36,488 nt of DNA from 13-2-20CM-68-14 sp046733295 (GCA_046733295.1 JBKPOY010000072.1:1-36488), one strand, 5' to 3'; numbered from the stretch's first letter, positions 1 to 7,684 are shown. The notes: generated by a model from the sequence alone, not told the origin. Translations and numbers: made by a program.

Positions 1-261
1 GGACGTGCTTGTCTTCGAGCCCGGGTGGGCCTTCAAGCTCGCCGCGGCCTTTCGGAGCGACGTCGTCCACGCTTGCGCATACGTGCAAAAGCTCTCGCTC
101 CACTCCGCAGCCGAATCGCTCGAGGAGGTCTGCGAGGAACCCGAAGCCTCGTCCGCCTCGGTGCTGGTGCCGCTGCTGCCGCAGGCGGTCGCCGCCACAA
201 GCACGAGAATCAGCGCGAGTGCCGGGGGAAGGGCCCGACCGAATCTGAACAAACAGCTCAT
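1..261 (-). CDS. Putative lipoprotein, N-terminal part (cut by window edge)
   Basis: The first 87 residues are visible; the gene runs off the left edge. The N-terminus reads as a lipoprotein signal: Arg residues at 6 and 9, a hydrophobic stretch at about 11-25, then a lipobox-like A-T-A-C with the lipidated Cys at residue 27, followed by Gly-Ser-Ser-Gly and an acidic Ser/Thr/Glu linker typical of exported actinobacterial lipoproteins. After the linker there are two more Cys (52 and 62) that could form a disulfide. The ATG at 261 is chosen because an upstream ATG at 287 meets a stop after nine codons. A GGAGGAG sequence lies upstream of 261, but with a wide spacing. The mature part visible is too short to assign a family. 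Predicted location is the outer face of the membrane (inference from the signal). Confidence 0.6.
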   Translation of the reverse strand, partial: MSCLFRFGRALPPALALILVLVAATACGSSGTSTEADEASGSSQTSSSDSAAEWSESFCTYAQAWTTSLRKAAASLKAHPGSKTSTS

Positions 262-336
262 CCGATCGAACGAGCCTCCTCCAGCATGAGGCTAGGGGAA
301 TCACCTCATATGGACGAAATCGATTCGGGGTCCCGG

Positions 337-585
337 CTACGGGAGGCGGCAGCTGATCTTGCCGTCGTAGCCGGCGGCGACCAGTTGCTCGACGCTAGTG
401 ACGATGCACGTTCCGTACTTCGTCTCGATGGGCTCGCCCTCTCCGGGTGGGGCGGACAGCTCGAGATCCTCGACGTCGCTCCAGCCTGCGCCTTCGATCG
501 TCACGATGAAACGCTGAATACAGCCATGATCGCAGGAGAGCGCTGCGTCGTCGCGGGACCGCACCGGCGAGTGCCCCTGAGCCAT
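337..585 (-). CDS. Hypothetical small protein with three or four cysteines
   Basis: The open frame encodes 82 residues from the ATG at 585; the frame stays open upstream to a GTG at 696, which would give 119 residues. Neither start has a convincing ribosome binding site. The C-terminal half looks like real protein, alternating hydrophobic and charged residues (for example FIVTIEGAGW and YGTCIVTSVEQLVAAGY), and its codons end mostly in G or C. The upstream part is less convincing. No family recognised. No signal peptide is visible in either version. It lies downstream of nothing obvious and is separated from the lipoprotein gene by about 75 bases. Confidence 0.4.
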   Translation of the reverse strand: MAQGHSPVRSRDDAALSCDHGCIQRFIVTIEGAGWSDVEDLELSAPPGEGEPIETKYGTCIVTSVEQLVAAGYDGKISCRLP

Positions 586-762
586 CTGTGCGCGACTTTT
601 CTCTACTGCGAGCGCTCGGTACGAGTAGACTGGACGTAGCGCGTAGACCTGCGCGGAAGCCGCCGAGGCTTTTGGAAGTTCCTCTTCGACTGCCACACCG
701 GGCCTGAGTGCTCGAGAGACGCCGTCCGGCGCCGCTCGCCTCTAGCTGAGAGGAGCTTCAGG

Positions 763-933
763 ATGAATCCTGCTATCGAGTCCCGCGAGAGCGAGGGCGT
801 CGCCGAACGACGAGCGCAGAAGGAACTCACGCAACGTGTCGGCGTCTCCCTCGTCCGCCGGAGCAAGAGCAGCAATCTCGACTGGAGCACATGGAAGCGG
901 CGTTTCGGCATGCGCTCGGAGGAACGGGGGTGA
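763..933 (+). CDS. Small basic protein, 56 residues, unknown
   Basis: The short frame begins at ATG 763 and is preceded by AGGAG at 751-755 with a 7-base spacer, the best ribosome binding site in this part of the window. The product is rich in Arg, Lys, Glu and Ser and contains a Trp-rich segment near residue 40 (DWSTWKRRFGM). No family is recognised. The next small gene starts 11 bases after its stop, so the two may be co-transcribed. The call rests on the ribosome binding site and the spacing, not on homology. Confidence 0.35.
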   Translation: MNPAIESRESEGVAERRAQKELTQRVGVSLVRRSKSSNLDWSTWKRRFGMRSEERG

Positions 934-944
934 CAACAGGAACG

Positions 945-1097
945 ATGAAAACTCCTCGATCACCATCTCAGATGGCGATCGAGGACGCCCCGGGCGGCCT
1001 TAGTTGGACGGAGTTCTCCGAGCGATACTTTCCCGGGCACCGCCGACACGATTTCGCGACGCTGCGTGCCTGGCAGAAGTACGTGGCCGCTCGGTAG
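945..1097 (+). CDS. Small protein, 50 residues, unknown
   Basis: ATG 945 follows the stop of the preceding small gene by 11 bases and has CAGGA about five bases upstream. The frame stays open back to 891, but the part before 945 overlaps the previous gene and looks unlike protein. The C-terminal 32 residues have an aromatic-rich, plausibly folded composition (SWTEFSERYFPGHRRHDF then a helix ending in WQKYVAAR). No known domain is recognised. It converges with the gene ending at 1152. Confidence 0.4.
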   Translation: MKTPRSPSQMAIEDAPGGLSWTEFSERYFPGHRRHDFATLRAWQKYVAAR

Positions 1098-1131
1098 CTG
1101 CAAACCTCGTCGCACCGGCCTGGTGGAGGAG

Positions 1132-1149
1132 GCGGCATTTTCAAGCCGC
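1132..1149. terminator. Hairpin between convergent small genes, possible bidirectional terminator
   Basis: GCGGC (1132-1136) pairs with GCCGC (1145-1149) around an 8-base loop containing TTTT. It sits between two convergent stop codons (1097 on the plus strand, 1152 on the minus strand). There is no T-tract after the stem in either direction, so intrinsic termination is uncertain. Confidence 0.25.
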
Positions 1150-1151
1150 GC

Positions 1152-1370
1152 CTAGTGAAACCGCGTTATGCGGTTCTCCGCCTCCTCGATCCGGCCGGCG
1201 AGGACGTGAAACGAGCGCTGTGCCGCGACGGCCAGCCCCATCAGCAGCTGATTCATTTCGTCGACAGGCGGCGTCACTCCGGAGCCGCTCGCCGCCTGCG
1301 CCTTCTCGTAGGCGGGCAGAGACTTCACCTCGCGTCGAAAGATCTCGTCGATTTCGTCACCCAGTGCCAT
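1152..1370 (-). CDS. Hypothetical helical protein, 72 residues
   Basis: The start at ATG 1370 is supported by GGGAG seven bases upstream, though the frame remains open to 1613. The 72-residue product is predicted to be mostly helical: an acidic/basic first helix (GDEIDEIFRREVKSLPAYEKA), a Gly/Ser/Pro turn, and a second long helix ending with charged residues. No transmembrane segment, signal or known motif is seen. It stands alone on the minus strand, converging with the 50-residue gene. Confidence 0.5.
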   Translation of the reverse strand: MALGDEIDEIFRREVKSLPAYEKAQAASGSGVTPPVDEMNQLLMGLAVAAQRSFHVLAGRIEEAENRITRFH

Positions 1371-1663
1371 TGCCGTCTCCCTTTTCGATTCGGAGCAACG
1401 CTCGACGCCGGAGGATTCAACCTTTCGCTCACGAGCGCCTACAAAGTGCTGGCCCTGCAAGTCGAACTCTGTGTGCCTAGGCTCATCGCCTCGTGCGCCG
1501 AACGCGTCGGCGACCTTCGGGCTTTCGACCGGGTTCTGGCCGCAGGGCCAGACCAGACAGTCTACTCCCCAAGGCCGCAGCCCGCCGAAAGCGTAGGCCG
1601 GTGCGAGCCTCATCGAACGCTCGACTGGAGTTTCAGCGCCAAGAGGAACGGTACCAACCGCTC
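1371..1663. other. Intergenic stretch between divergent small genes
   Basis: About 290 bases separate the divergent starts at 1370 (minus) and 1664 (plus). I see no convincing gene. It contains a perfect hairpin, TCTGGCC (1535-1541) and GGCCAGA (1546-1552) around GCAG, without a T-tract. Promoters for both flanking genes are expected here but no clear -35/-10 pair stands out. Confidence 0.3.
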
Positions 1664-1891
1664 ATGTCGAGCAGAGGAGATGTCCACATAGTTCTGCACG
1701 AGGGCGAATGGCGCGTCGAGGTCGAGGGGATGCCTCTCGTGCCCGCGACGTACCGTACGCAGGCGGAGGCACGCGATGCGGGCCGGGAGCTGGCGCGCCG
1801 CACCGAGGCGGAACTGGTCGTCCACGGCCGCGACGGGAAGATTCGCGAGCGCAGCACATACGGGGACGATCCCCGTAGCAGCAAGGGCTAG
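1664..1891 (+). CDS. DUF2188 domain protein
   Basis: The 75-residue product matches the DUF2188 pattern: an N-terminal strand VHIVLHEGEWRVEVEG, a central segment with TQAEARDAGRELARR, and the characteristic ELVVHGRDGKIRERSTYG. The domain fills the whole protein. Its function is unknown; members are small soluble proteins. ATG 1664 is preferred because the domain begins four residues later and the long upstream frame (to 1493) is Arg-rich and shadow-like; the GAGGAAC ribosome-binding candidate is rather far upstream. Its stop TAG shares a CTAG palindrome with the stop of the convergent gene at 1888. Confidence 0.8.
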   Translation: MSSRGDVHIVLHEGEWRVEVEGMPLVPATYRTQAEARDAGRELARRTEAELVVHGRDGKIRERSTYGDDPRSSKG

Positions 1892-2091
1892 AAAGAACGA
1901 TCCGCGACGGAGCGCAGCACGACCGCGAGGTCGTCCCGGACGCGCTCTAGGGCCGAGACTTGTATCCCCTCGGCCGGGCGGCTGTCGAGCAGGATCAACG
2001 CGTTCTCGATCGCCTTCAGCGCGTGCTCGATTTGAAAGCGACGGATGTCGTCGGGGCTCGAGAGCGGAAAGACGGAGCCGTCGGCGTTCAT
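1888..2091 (-). CDS. Hypothetical helical protein, 67 residues
   Basis: ATG 2091 opens a 67-residue frame with a helical middle (RRFQIEHALKAIENALILLD) and a second helix near the C-terminus (ALERVRDDLAVVLRSV). No known domain. No clear ribosome binding site precedes the ATG. It lies downstream of the XRE gene on the same strand, behind the perfect inverted repeat at 2126-2143, which may separate or regulate it. It ends inside the CTAG shared with the DUF2188 gene. Confidence 0.55.
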   Translation of the reverse strand: MNADGSVFPLSSPDDIRRFQIEHALKAIENALILLDSRPAEGIQVSALERVRDDLAVVLRSVADRSF

Positions 2092-2125
2092 GGGCCCAGG
2101 ATCGCGGTCAGGGCGTCGCGCGCGC

Positions 2126-2143
2126 TTGACCCAATCGGGTCAA
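2126..2143. promoter_or_regulatory. Perfect inverted repeat, possible operator or terminator
   Basis: TTGACCC (2126-2132) and GGGTCAA (2137-2143) form a perfect 7-bp dyad around AATC. It lies between the XRE regulator and the 67-residue gene. No T-tract follows on either strand, so an operator is as likely as a terminator. That the XRE protein binds it is only a guess. Confidence 0.35.
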
Positions 2144-2162
2144 TCGAGAGACGATCGCGGCG

Positions 2163-2465
2163 CTACTTGCGTAGTCGCTTGTAGAGGCGGTCGACGAGCT
2201 CCGGCATCGCCTCGAGGCGCTGCGTGATGACGCGGATCCGGTACTCGCGGAAGTGCTCCGGCTCGACGCCGAGGGCTTTTGCGAGGGTGCGCATCACGTC
2301 ATCCGAGGGCACCGGGCGGTTGCCGTGGACGAGGTGGTTCAGGTAGCCGGCCGAGAGCTTCGTCTTGTCCGCCAGCGCTCGGTAGGTGACACCGGTCTCG
2401 TCCATCAGCTTCTCGATCGTCGGGCCGAACGCGTCCTCGCTGAACCGGCGCCTGCGGCGCGGCAT
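2163..2465 (-). CDS. XRE-family DNA-binding protein coupled to proS
   Basis: The 100-residue protein has a basic N-terminus (MPRRRRRF), then a lambda-repressor-like helix-turn-helix at about residues 14-72: TYRALADKTKLSAGYLNHLV is the HTH core, followed by SDDVMRTLAKALGVEPEHF, typical of the XRE class. A C-terminal helical tail (EAMPELVDRLYKRLRK) may dimerise. The start ATG overlaps the proS stop by one base (TGATG), and GAGGAGG inside the end of proS provides a ribosome binding site, so it is probably translated from the proS message. Its targets are unknown. A nearby dyad at 2126-2143 is a candidate site. The HTH call is firm; the role is not. Confidence 0.9.
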   Translation of the reverse strand: MPRRRRRFSEDAFGPTIEKLMDETGVTYRALADKTKLSAGYLNHLVHGNRPVPSDDVMRTLAKALGVEPEHFREYRIRVITQRLEAMPELVDRLYKRLRK

Positions 2466-4123
2466 CAGAAGGCCTCCTCGAGCGACTCGATGGGGACCCG
2501 CCTTTCGTTCCCGGTCGCGCGGTCGCGGATGTCCACGGCACCGTCCTCGAGTGTCTTCTTTCCGACGGTGACGCGGGTCGGCAGCCCCAGTAGGTCGGCG
2601 TCGGCGAACTTCTCCCCCGCCCTGGCCTCGCGCTCGTCGAGGAGGACGTCGAGACCGGCGCGCTCGAGCGCCTCCGACGCCTGGTGGGCCTGCTCTTCGA
2701 CGCCGGGGAGCGCGACCACGTGCACATCGTACGGGGCGACGGCCCTCGGCCACACGATTCCCTGCTCGTCGTGGTGTTGCTCGACGGTCGCGGCCATCAC
2801 GCGGCCGGGCCCGATTCCGTAGCTGCCCATGATCAGTGGCTTCTCGGCGCCGTCCTCGTCGAGGAACGTTGCGCCGAGCGGCACCGAGTACGTCGTTCCA
2901 AGCTTGAAGATGTGGCCGACCTCGATCGCGGTCTCGATCGTCAGCTCCCCACCGCATTTCGGGCAGCGGTCTCCCTGCCGCACCTCGCGCAGGTCGGCAA
3001 ACCGTGGCTCGTAGTCGCGCCCCGCCTCGACGCCGCGAAGATGGCGATCGTCGCTGTTGGCGCCGACCACGTACTGGCCTTCGCGGAGCGCCTCGTCCGC
3101 CACGACGTCGACGGTCGCGCCGACGGGGCCGATCGAGCCCGGCGCGGCGCCGAACGTCCGCTCGATCTCCTCGACCTCGGCCGGACGCACGGTTGGCCCG
3201 AAGACGGCGAGGAGCTTCGCCTCGCTGAGCCGGTCGTCGCCGCGGACCAGCGCGAGTACGACCTTCCCGTCGATGGCGACGGGCATCGCCTTCGCCGTCG
3301 CGCGCGGGTCGAGGTCGAGAAACTTCGAGACATCGTCGATCGTCCTCATGCCCGGTGTCTCGACCTCCTCCGGCGCGGGGAGAGCCTCCGGGAAGTCCGG
3401 CTCGGACGGGCGGCCGGCGGCGATCTCGATGTCGGCGGCATAGTCGCCGTTCTCGCAGCGGACGAGGTAGTTCTCGCCCGAGCCCGTCGGCGCGAGATAG
3501 TCGTGGCTGCCGCTGCCGCCCATCATCCCGGACTCGGCCTCGACCTCGTAGAACTCGAGCCCGCAGCGCTCGAAGATACGCCCGTACGCCTCGGCGTGCT
3601 TCCGAAACGCCTCGTCGAGACCGGCCTCGTCGCGGTCAAAGGAATAGGCGTCCTTCATGATGAATTCGCGGACGCGCAGCAGCCCTCCGCGTGGCCGCGG
3701 CTCGTCCCTGTCCTTGACGGAGAAGTGGTAGAGGATCTGCGGCAGTTGGCGGTAGCTCTGGATCTCCCGCGCGTGGAACGTGACCGTCTCCTCGTGCGTC
3801 ATCGGCAGCACGAACGGGCGTCCCGCCCGGTCCTGGAGCTTGAAGAGTTCGGGAATGTCGTACCGGCCGGTGCGCTGCCAGAGCTCCGCGGGGGTCAGCA
3901 CCGGCATCAGCATCTCCTGCGCGCCGATCGCGTCGAGCTCCTCCCGAATGATCTGCTCGATCTTCCGGTGGACGCGCCAGCCGAGCGGCATGAACGTCCA
4001 CACCCCCGCGCTGACCTGGCGGATGAACCCGCCGCGGACGAGCAGCTTGTGACTGACCGCCTCCGCGTCGGCCGGGTCGTCGCGTAGCGTCGGCAGGAAG
4101 AGCTGTGAAGCCCGCACGATCAT
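2465..4123 (-). CDS. proS: Prolyl-tRNA synthetase
   Basis: Charges tRNA-Pro with proline in the cytoplasm. The 552-residue product is the bacterial type: class II catalytic core with motif 2 (RPRGGLLRVREFIMKDAYSF, about residues 144-163), the inserted editing domain in the middle (about 225-385), a CPKCGG pair close to GHIFKLGTTYS, motif 3 with GSYGIGPGRVMAA, and a C-terminal anticodon-binding domain. ATG 4123 fits the family start. Upstream of it GAGG, five bases before the ATG, is part of a small inverted repeat (4128-4139), and two further dyads fill the 106-base gap to ispG. It is the penultimate gene of the series from rpsB. The XRE gene follows by a 1-base overlap. Confidence 0.98.
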   Translation of the reverse strand: MIVRASQLFLPTLRDDPADAEAVSHKLLVRGGFIRQVSAGVWTFMPLGWRVHRKIEQIIREELDAIGAQEMLMPVLTPAELWQRTGRYDIPELFKLQDRAGRPFVLPMTHEETVTFHAREIQSYRQLPQILYHFSVKDRDEPRPRGGLLRVREFIMKDAYSFDRDEAGLDEAFRKHAEAYGRIFERCGLEFYEVEAESGMMGGSGSHDYLAPTGSGENYLVRCENGDYAADIEIAAGRPSEPDFPEALPAPEEVETPGMRTIDDVSKFLDLDPRATAKAMPVAIDGKVVLALVRGDDRLSEAKLLAVFGPTVRPAEVEEIERTFGAAPGSIGPVGATVDVVADEALREGQYVVGANSDDRHLRGVEAGRDYEPRFADLREVRQGDRCPKCGGELTIETAIEVGHIFKLGTTYSVPLGATFLDEDGAEKPLIMGSYGIGPGRVMAATVEQHHDEQGIVWPRAVAPYDVHVVALPGVEEQAHQASEALERAGLDVLLDEREARAGEKFADADLLGLPTRVTVGKKTLEDGAVDIRDRATGNERRVPIESLEEAF

Positions 4124-4229
4124 CGTTGCCTCGTGAGGCTACTCGTTGATCGGGATCAGCGAGGGTTCTGCCACTGCGACGTCGCTTGCGACGTCGCTCA
4201 AAAGGTCGCCCGATTCGTTCGCGCGACCG
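4124..4229 (-). promoter_or_regulatory. Structured leader of proS with three inverted repeats
   Basis: The gap between ispG and proS carries three dyads. GCCTC/GAGGC at 4128-4139 would hide the GAGG ribosome binding site of proS. A 10-bp stem with one G-T type mismatch lies at 4142-4163 (CTCGTTGATC and GATCAGCGAG). Two copies of the self-complementary GCGACGTCGC lie at 4176-4185 and 4188-4197. None is followed by a T-tract in the direction of transcription. It could be a terminator of ispG transcripts, a translation-controlling leader, or an operator. Confidence 0.4.
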
Positions 4230-5384
4230 CTAAACCCGATCACGCGGCGCCTCCTCCAGCGGGATCAACGATGCCTCTGCCATGGCCAGAGCGGCGGGCT
4301 TGGCCATCTTGAGGCGCTTGGGGCGGTGCATGCCGTCGGCGATCCAGCTGTCGATCTCGTGAAACAGCTCGTCGATGAGGATGTCGGACGAGACCTTCTT
4401 CAGCACACGTCCGTGGGCGTAGACGAAGCCGACGTCGCGGCCGCCGGCGATCCCGAAGTCGGCGTCGCCCGCCTCCCCCGGTCCGTTGACGGCGCAGCCG
4501 AGAACGGCGACCTCGAAATGCTGCGGATAGGCGTGCAGCCGCTCCTCGACGCGCTCCGCGAGATTCTGGACGCCGACGTTGTCGCGGCCGCAGCTCGGGC
4601 ACGCGATCATGATCGGTCCCCGCTCGCGCAGGCCGAGCGACTTGAGGATCTCGAAGCCGGTCTTGACCTCTTCGACGGGGTCAGCCGTGAGCGAGACCCG
4701 CAGCGTGTCCCCGATGCCGTCCACGAGCAGCGCGCCCATGCCGACGGCGCTCTTGATCGAGCCCGAGTACGGCGTTCCCGCCTCCGTGACGCCGAGGTGG
4801 AGCGGATAGGGAACCTTTGACGCGAGGAGCCGGTAGGCGCGGATCATCGTCGGCACGTGGCTCGACTTCACCGAGATCTTGAAGTCGCGGTAGTCCAGGC
4901 TTTCGAGCAGGCGCACCTCCTCGAGCGCCGCCGCGACCAGCGCCTCCGCCTGGTCCTGCTGCGCCAGGTCGGCGAGATGCTTCGGCAGCGAGCCCGAGTT
5001 CGCCCCGATCCGCATGGGCATCCCGACCTTCTTTGCAGCCCGGACGACCTCCGCGACCTTGTCCGGTCCGCCGATGTTGCCCGGGTTGATCCTCACCGCA
5101 GCGACACCCGCCTCGATCGCCCGCAAGGCGAGGCTCGCGTTGAAATGAATGTCCGCGATCACCGGGATTGGTGACAGGCGAACCAGCTTGGGCAGCGCAT
5201 CCGCATCCTCGCTCTTCGGAACCGCGACGCGCACCACCTCGCAACCGGCCGACGCGAGCTCGGCAATCTGCGCGGTCGTCGCCTCGACGTCGTGTGTCTT
5301 GGTCAGCGTCATCGACTGCACGACGACCGGGGCACCGCCCCCGATCCTCACACCGCCGACGTCGATTGCCCTCTCACTCGCCAT
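4230..5384 (-). CDS. ispG: 4-hydroxy-3-methylbut-2-enyl diphosphate synthase
   Basis: Seventh-step enzyme of the MEP isoprenoid pathway: it converts cyclic 2-C-methylerythritol 2,4-diphosphate to HMBPP with a [4Fe-4S] cluster. The 384-residue protein has the N-terminal TIM-barrel segment (VVVQSMTLTKTHDVEATTAQI, INPGNIGG near 100, GANSGSLPKHL near 128) and the C-terminal cluster domain with Cys262 and Cys265 in CPSCGR, Cys297 in GCAVNGPGE and the ligand Glu304. It is the short two-domain bacterial form without the plant insertion. It lies 12 bases after rseP and acts in the same pathway as dxr upstream. Family assignment is certain; the electron donor is not known. Confidence 0.98.
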   Translation of the reverse strand: MASERAIDVGGVRIGGGAPVVVQSMTLTKTHDVEATTAQIAELASAGCEVVRVAVPKSEDADALPKLVRLSPIPVIADIHFNASLALRAIEAGVAAVRINPGNIGGPDKVAEVVRAAKKVGMPMRIGANSGSLPKHLADLAQQDQAEALVAAALEEVRLLESLDYRDFKISVKSSHVPTMIRAYRLLASKVPYPLHLGVTEAGTPYSGSIKSAVGMGALLVDGIGDTLRVSLTADPVEEVKTGFEILKSLGLRERGPIMIACPSCGRDNVGVQNLAERVEERLHAYPQHFEVAVLGCAVNGPGEAGDADFGIAGGRDVGFVYAHGRVLKKVSSDILIDELFHEIDSWIADGMHRPKRLKMAKPAALAMAEASLIPLEEAPRDRV

Positions 5385-5396
5385 TCAGCAGCGAGT

Positions 5397-6626
5397 CTAG
5401 CCCCCGTTCAGCCGCCCGATGTCGTTCGAGAGGCCGACGAAGAAGAGCAGCAGCACGAGGGCGATTCCGACCGCCGAGACCCGCTCGTAGACGACGCGGC
5501 CGACCGCGCGGCCTCTGATTCCCTCGAACAGCGAGAAGACGATGTGCCCCCCGTCGAGCGGAAGCAGGGGCAGCAGGTTGAGCAAGGCGAGCGAGAGGCT
5601 GATCACCGCCAGAATCTGCAGGTAGTCACGGTAATCCGTCTTCACCGCCTGGCTCGACTGGTCGACGATGCCCACCGGCGACGAGACGTCCTTGCGGCCG
5701 GAGCCGCCGACGATGCGGCCGAGCGACGAGCCGATCGCCGTCGTCACGTTCCAGGTGTCCTCTCCCGCTAAGCGAAACGCGGACAGCGGCCCATAGCTCC
5801 GGTACCGGAGTCCGGAGGGCTGGAAGCCGAACACGTAGTAGCCGTTCTGCTTGATCGTCGCGCGAGGCGGGAGCTCGACGTACCGACCGCGCCGGATGAC
5901 CGAGACGACGACGGGCTTTCCCTCGCTCGACCTGATCGCCTTCGAGACCTGCTTGAACGTGCCCGTCGGCATTCGGTTGACCGCGACGATGATGTCCCCG
6001 CGGTGGAGACCCGCCGACGCCGCGGGCGAGTCGGGCGCCACCTTTTCGACGCGGCGCGAGGCGTCGAACGGGATCCCGATCATGTAGACGATCGCCAGCA
6101 GCAGGATCGCGAAGGCCAGGTTCGTGAGCGGCCCCGCGGCGATGACCGCGACGCGCTTCCAGGTGCGCTGGCGCCAGTAGGCGTCGCCACCGAGGGCGTC
6201 GCGAAGCTCGGCCACGCCGCGGCGAGCGGCGCGAACTGCGCCCGCCGGCAACTCGGCCCGCGCCAGGGCCTCCTCGAGCGAGTCCAGCTCCCGGCGGGCG
6301 AGCTGGAAATCCCCTTCCCCGACGGCACGCTTCGTGCGCTCGACCGGGCCGACGAGGGACGTGTCGTGGAACAGCGCCGGACCGAAATAGGTATCCAGGT
6401 CGGACGGCGCCGGCCTGTGCATCCCCGGGATCTTCACGTAGCCGCCGAGGGGGATCGCCCCGATCCCGTACTCGATCCCGTTGCGCGTCGTCTTGGCGAG
6501 CGCCGGCGGGAAGCCGATGTAGAACCGGCGCGGGCTCATGCCGACGGCTCGGGCGGTGAAGAAGTGGCCGGCCTCGTGGATGAGGACGAGGAACGCCAGC
6601 CCGAGGATGGCGATCAGGATGCTCAC
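5397..6626 (-). CDS. rseP: RseP-type site-2 intramembrane metalloprotease
   Basis: Zinc protease that cleaves anti-sigma factors or other single-span proteins within the membrane. The first membrane segment carries HEAGH (His17, Glu18, His21); the third zinc ligand is in NLLPLLPLDGGH near the C-terminus. The HPLGGYVK-like segment reads IGAIPLGGYVKIPGM. One PDZ domain spans about residues 185-265 (APDSPAASAGLHRGDIIVAV). The 409-residue length is usual for actinobacteria, but residues 90-150 form a charged, helix-prone insertion (VERTKRAVGEGDFQLARREL...) between the first membrane segments and YWRQRTWKRVAVIAAGP. It overlaps dxr by 4 bases and precedes ispG by 12. The classical dxr-rseP neighbourhood supports the call. 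Confidence 0.96.
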   Translation of the reverse strand: MSILIAILGLAFLVLIHEAGHFFTARAVGMSPRRFYIGFPPALAKTTRNGIEYGIGAIPLGGYVKIPGMHRPAPSDLDTYFGPALFHDTSLVGPVERTKRAVGEGDFQLARRELDSLEEALARAELPAGAVRAARRGVAELRDALGGDAYWRQRTWKRVAVIAAGPLTNLAFAILLLAIVYMIGIPFDASRRVEKVAPDSPAASAGLHRGDIIVAVNRMPTGTFKQVSKAIRSSEGKPVVVSVIRRGRYVELPPRATIKQNGYYVFGFQPSGLRYRSYGPLSAFRLAGEDTWNVTTAIGSSLGRIVGGSGRKDVSSPVGIVDQSSQAVKTDYRDYLQILAVISLSLALLNLLPLLPLDGGHIVFSLFEGIRGRAVGRVVYERVSAVGIALVLLLFFVGLSNDIGRLNGG

Positions 6627-7684
6627 GCCGGTGCCGCCGCCCCTTCCGCCAGCCGCCGCGCCTCGGTGTCCATTGCGACGAGCTCGTCCAGATCACCCGC
6701 GGGTGCTCCGGCGACCGCGGCGAGCGTCTCCGCGACGGTGTCCGCGATTCCGAGGAACGGGAGGCGGCCGTCCAGGAAGGCCGCCACCGCCACCTCGTTC
6801 GCTGCGTTGAAGGCGCACGGGTAGCTGCCGCCCTTCTCGCCGGCTTCCCGCGCGAGTGCGAGCAGCGGGAACGTCTCGAGATCCGGGGCGTAGAACTCGA
6901 GGACGACCCCCGCGCCCAGGTCGAGCGTTGGCACAGGCGTCGCCGCGCGCTCCGGGTACGTCAGCGCGAACGAGATGGGCACGCGCATGTCCGGATGGCC
7001 GAGATGCGCGAGCGCGGCGCCGTCGCGGAAGCGCACGAGGGCGTGAACGGTGGAGGTCGGGTGGATCACGACGTCTATCTCGTTGTAGTCGAGGCCGAAC
7101 AGGAAGTGGGCCTCGATCAACTCGAGCCCCTTGTTGGCAAGGGTCGCCGAGTCGACGGTGATCTTCGGCCCCATGTTCCAGGTCGGGTGTGCGAGCGCCT
7201 GCGCCGCCGTCACATCTGCCAGCTCGTCGCGCGAGCGCCCGCGAAACGGGCCGCCGGAGGCAGTCAGGACGAGGGACTCGACCGTGTCGGGTTCTCTGCC
7301 CTCCAGGCACTGGTAGGCGGCCGAGTGCTCGCTGTCGACCGGCAGCAGCCGCCCTCCCCCACGCCGCCACGCAGCCGTCGCCAGGTCTCCGGCCGCCACG
7401 AGGCTTTCCTTGTTCGCGAGCGCCAGGTCGACCCCTCGCTCGAGCGCCCACAGCGTCGCCGGCAGCCCCGCGAATCCGACGACTCCGTTGAGCACGACGT
7501 CCGGCTGCGAGCGCTCCAGCAGCTCCGTCAGATCGCCGCCCACCTGCGTGAGCGGCGCGAGCCCGTCGATCGGCTGCGACCCGGACGCGGCGGCAGCGAG
7601 CTCGAGCTCCGGATGCGCGTCGATGATCTCCAGCGCTTGCCGCCCGATCGACCCGGTGGCCCCGAGGAGGGCGATGCGCTTCAT
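6623..7684 (-). CDS. dxr: 1-deoxy-D-xylulose 5-phosphate reductoisomerase
   Basis: Converts DXP to 2-C-methylerythritol 4-phosphate with NADPH, the committed MEP step. The 353-residue product, slightly short for the family, shows the Rossmann GATGSIGRQ, LANKESLVAAG, metal ligands in VDSEHSA, the flexible loop near HPTWNMGPKITVDSATLANKGLELIEA split over residues 160-190, and HPTSTVHALV. The ATG at 7684 begins MKRIALLGATG, exactly the family start; a GTG one codon earlier is an alternative. The long frame upstream (to 7789) is repeat DNA. The end overlaps rseP (ATGA). Confidence 0.98.
   Translation of the reverse strand: MKRIALLGATGSIGRQALEIIDAHPELELAAAASGSQPIDGLAPLTQVGGDLTELLERSQPDVVLNGVVGFAGLPATLWALERGVDLALANKESLVAAGDLATAAWRRGGGRLLPVDSEHSAAYQCLEGREPDTVESLVLTASGGPFRGRSRDELADVTAAQALAHPTWNMGPKITVDSATLANKGLELIEAHFLFGLDYNEIDVVIHPTSTVHALVRFRDGAALAHLGHPDMRVPISFALTYPERAATPVPTLDLGAGVVLEFYAPDLETFPLLALAREAGEKGGSYPCAFNAANEVAVAAFLDGRLPFLGIADTVAETLAAVAGAPAGDLDELVAMDTEARRLAEGAAAPA

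Noticed and set aside
603..966. Minus-strand frames of 102 and 74 residues
   Set aside because: They overlap the small plus-strand gene that has a good ribosome binding site, and show no domain or start signal.
2684..4087. 467-residue plus-strand open frame
   Set aside because: It is antisense to proS; its composition (Val-Asp-Arg-Leu repeats) is the usual shadow of a high-G+C gene, with no domain.
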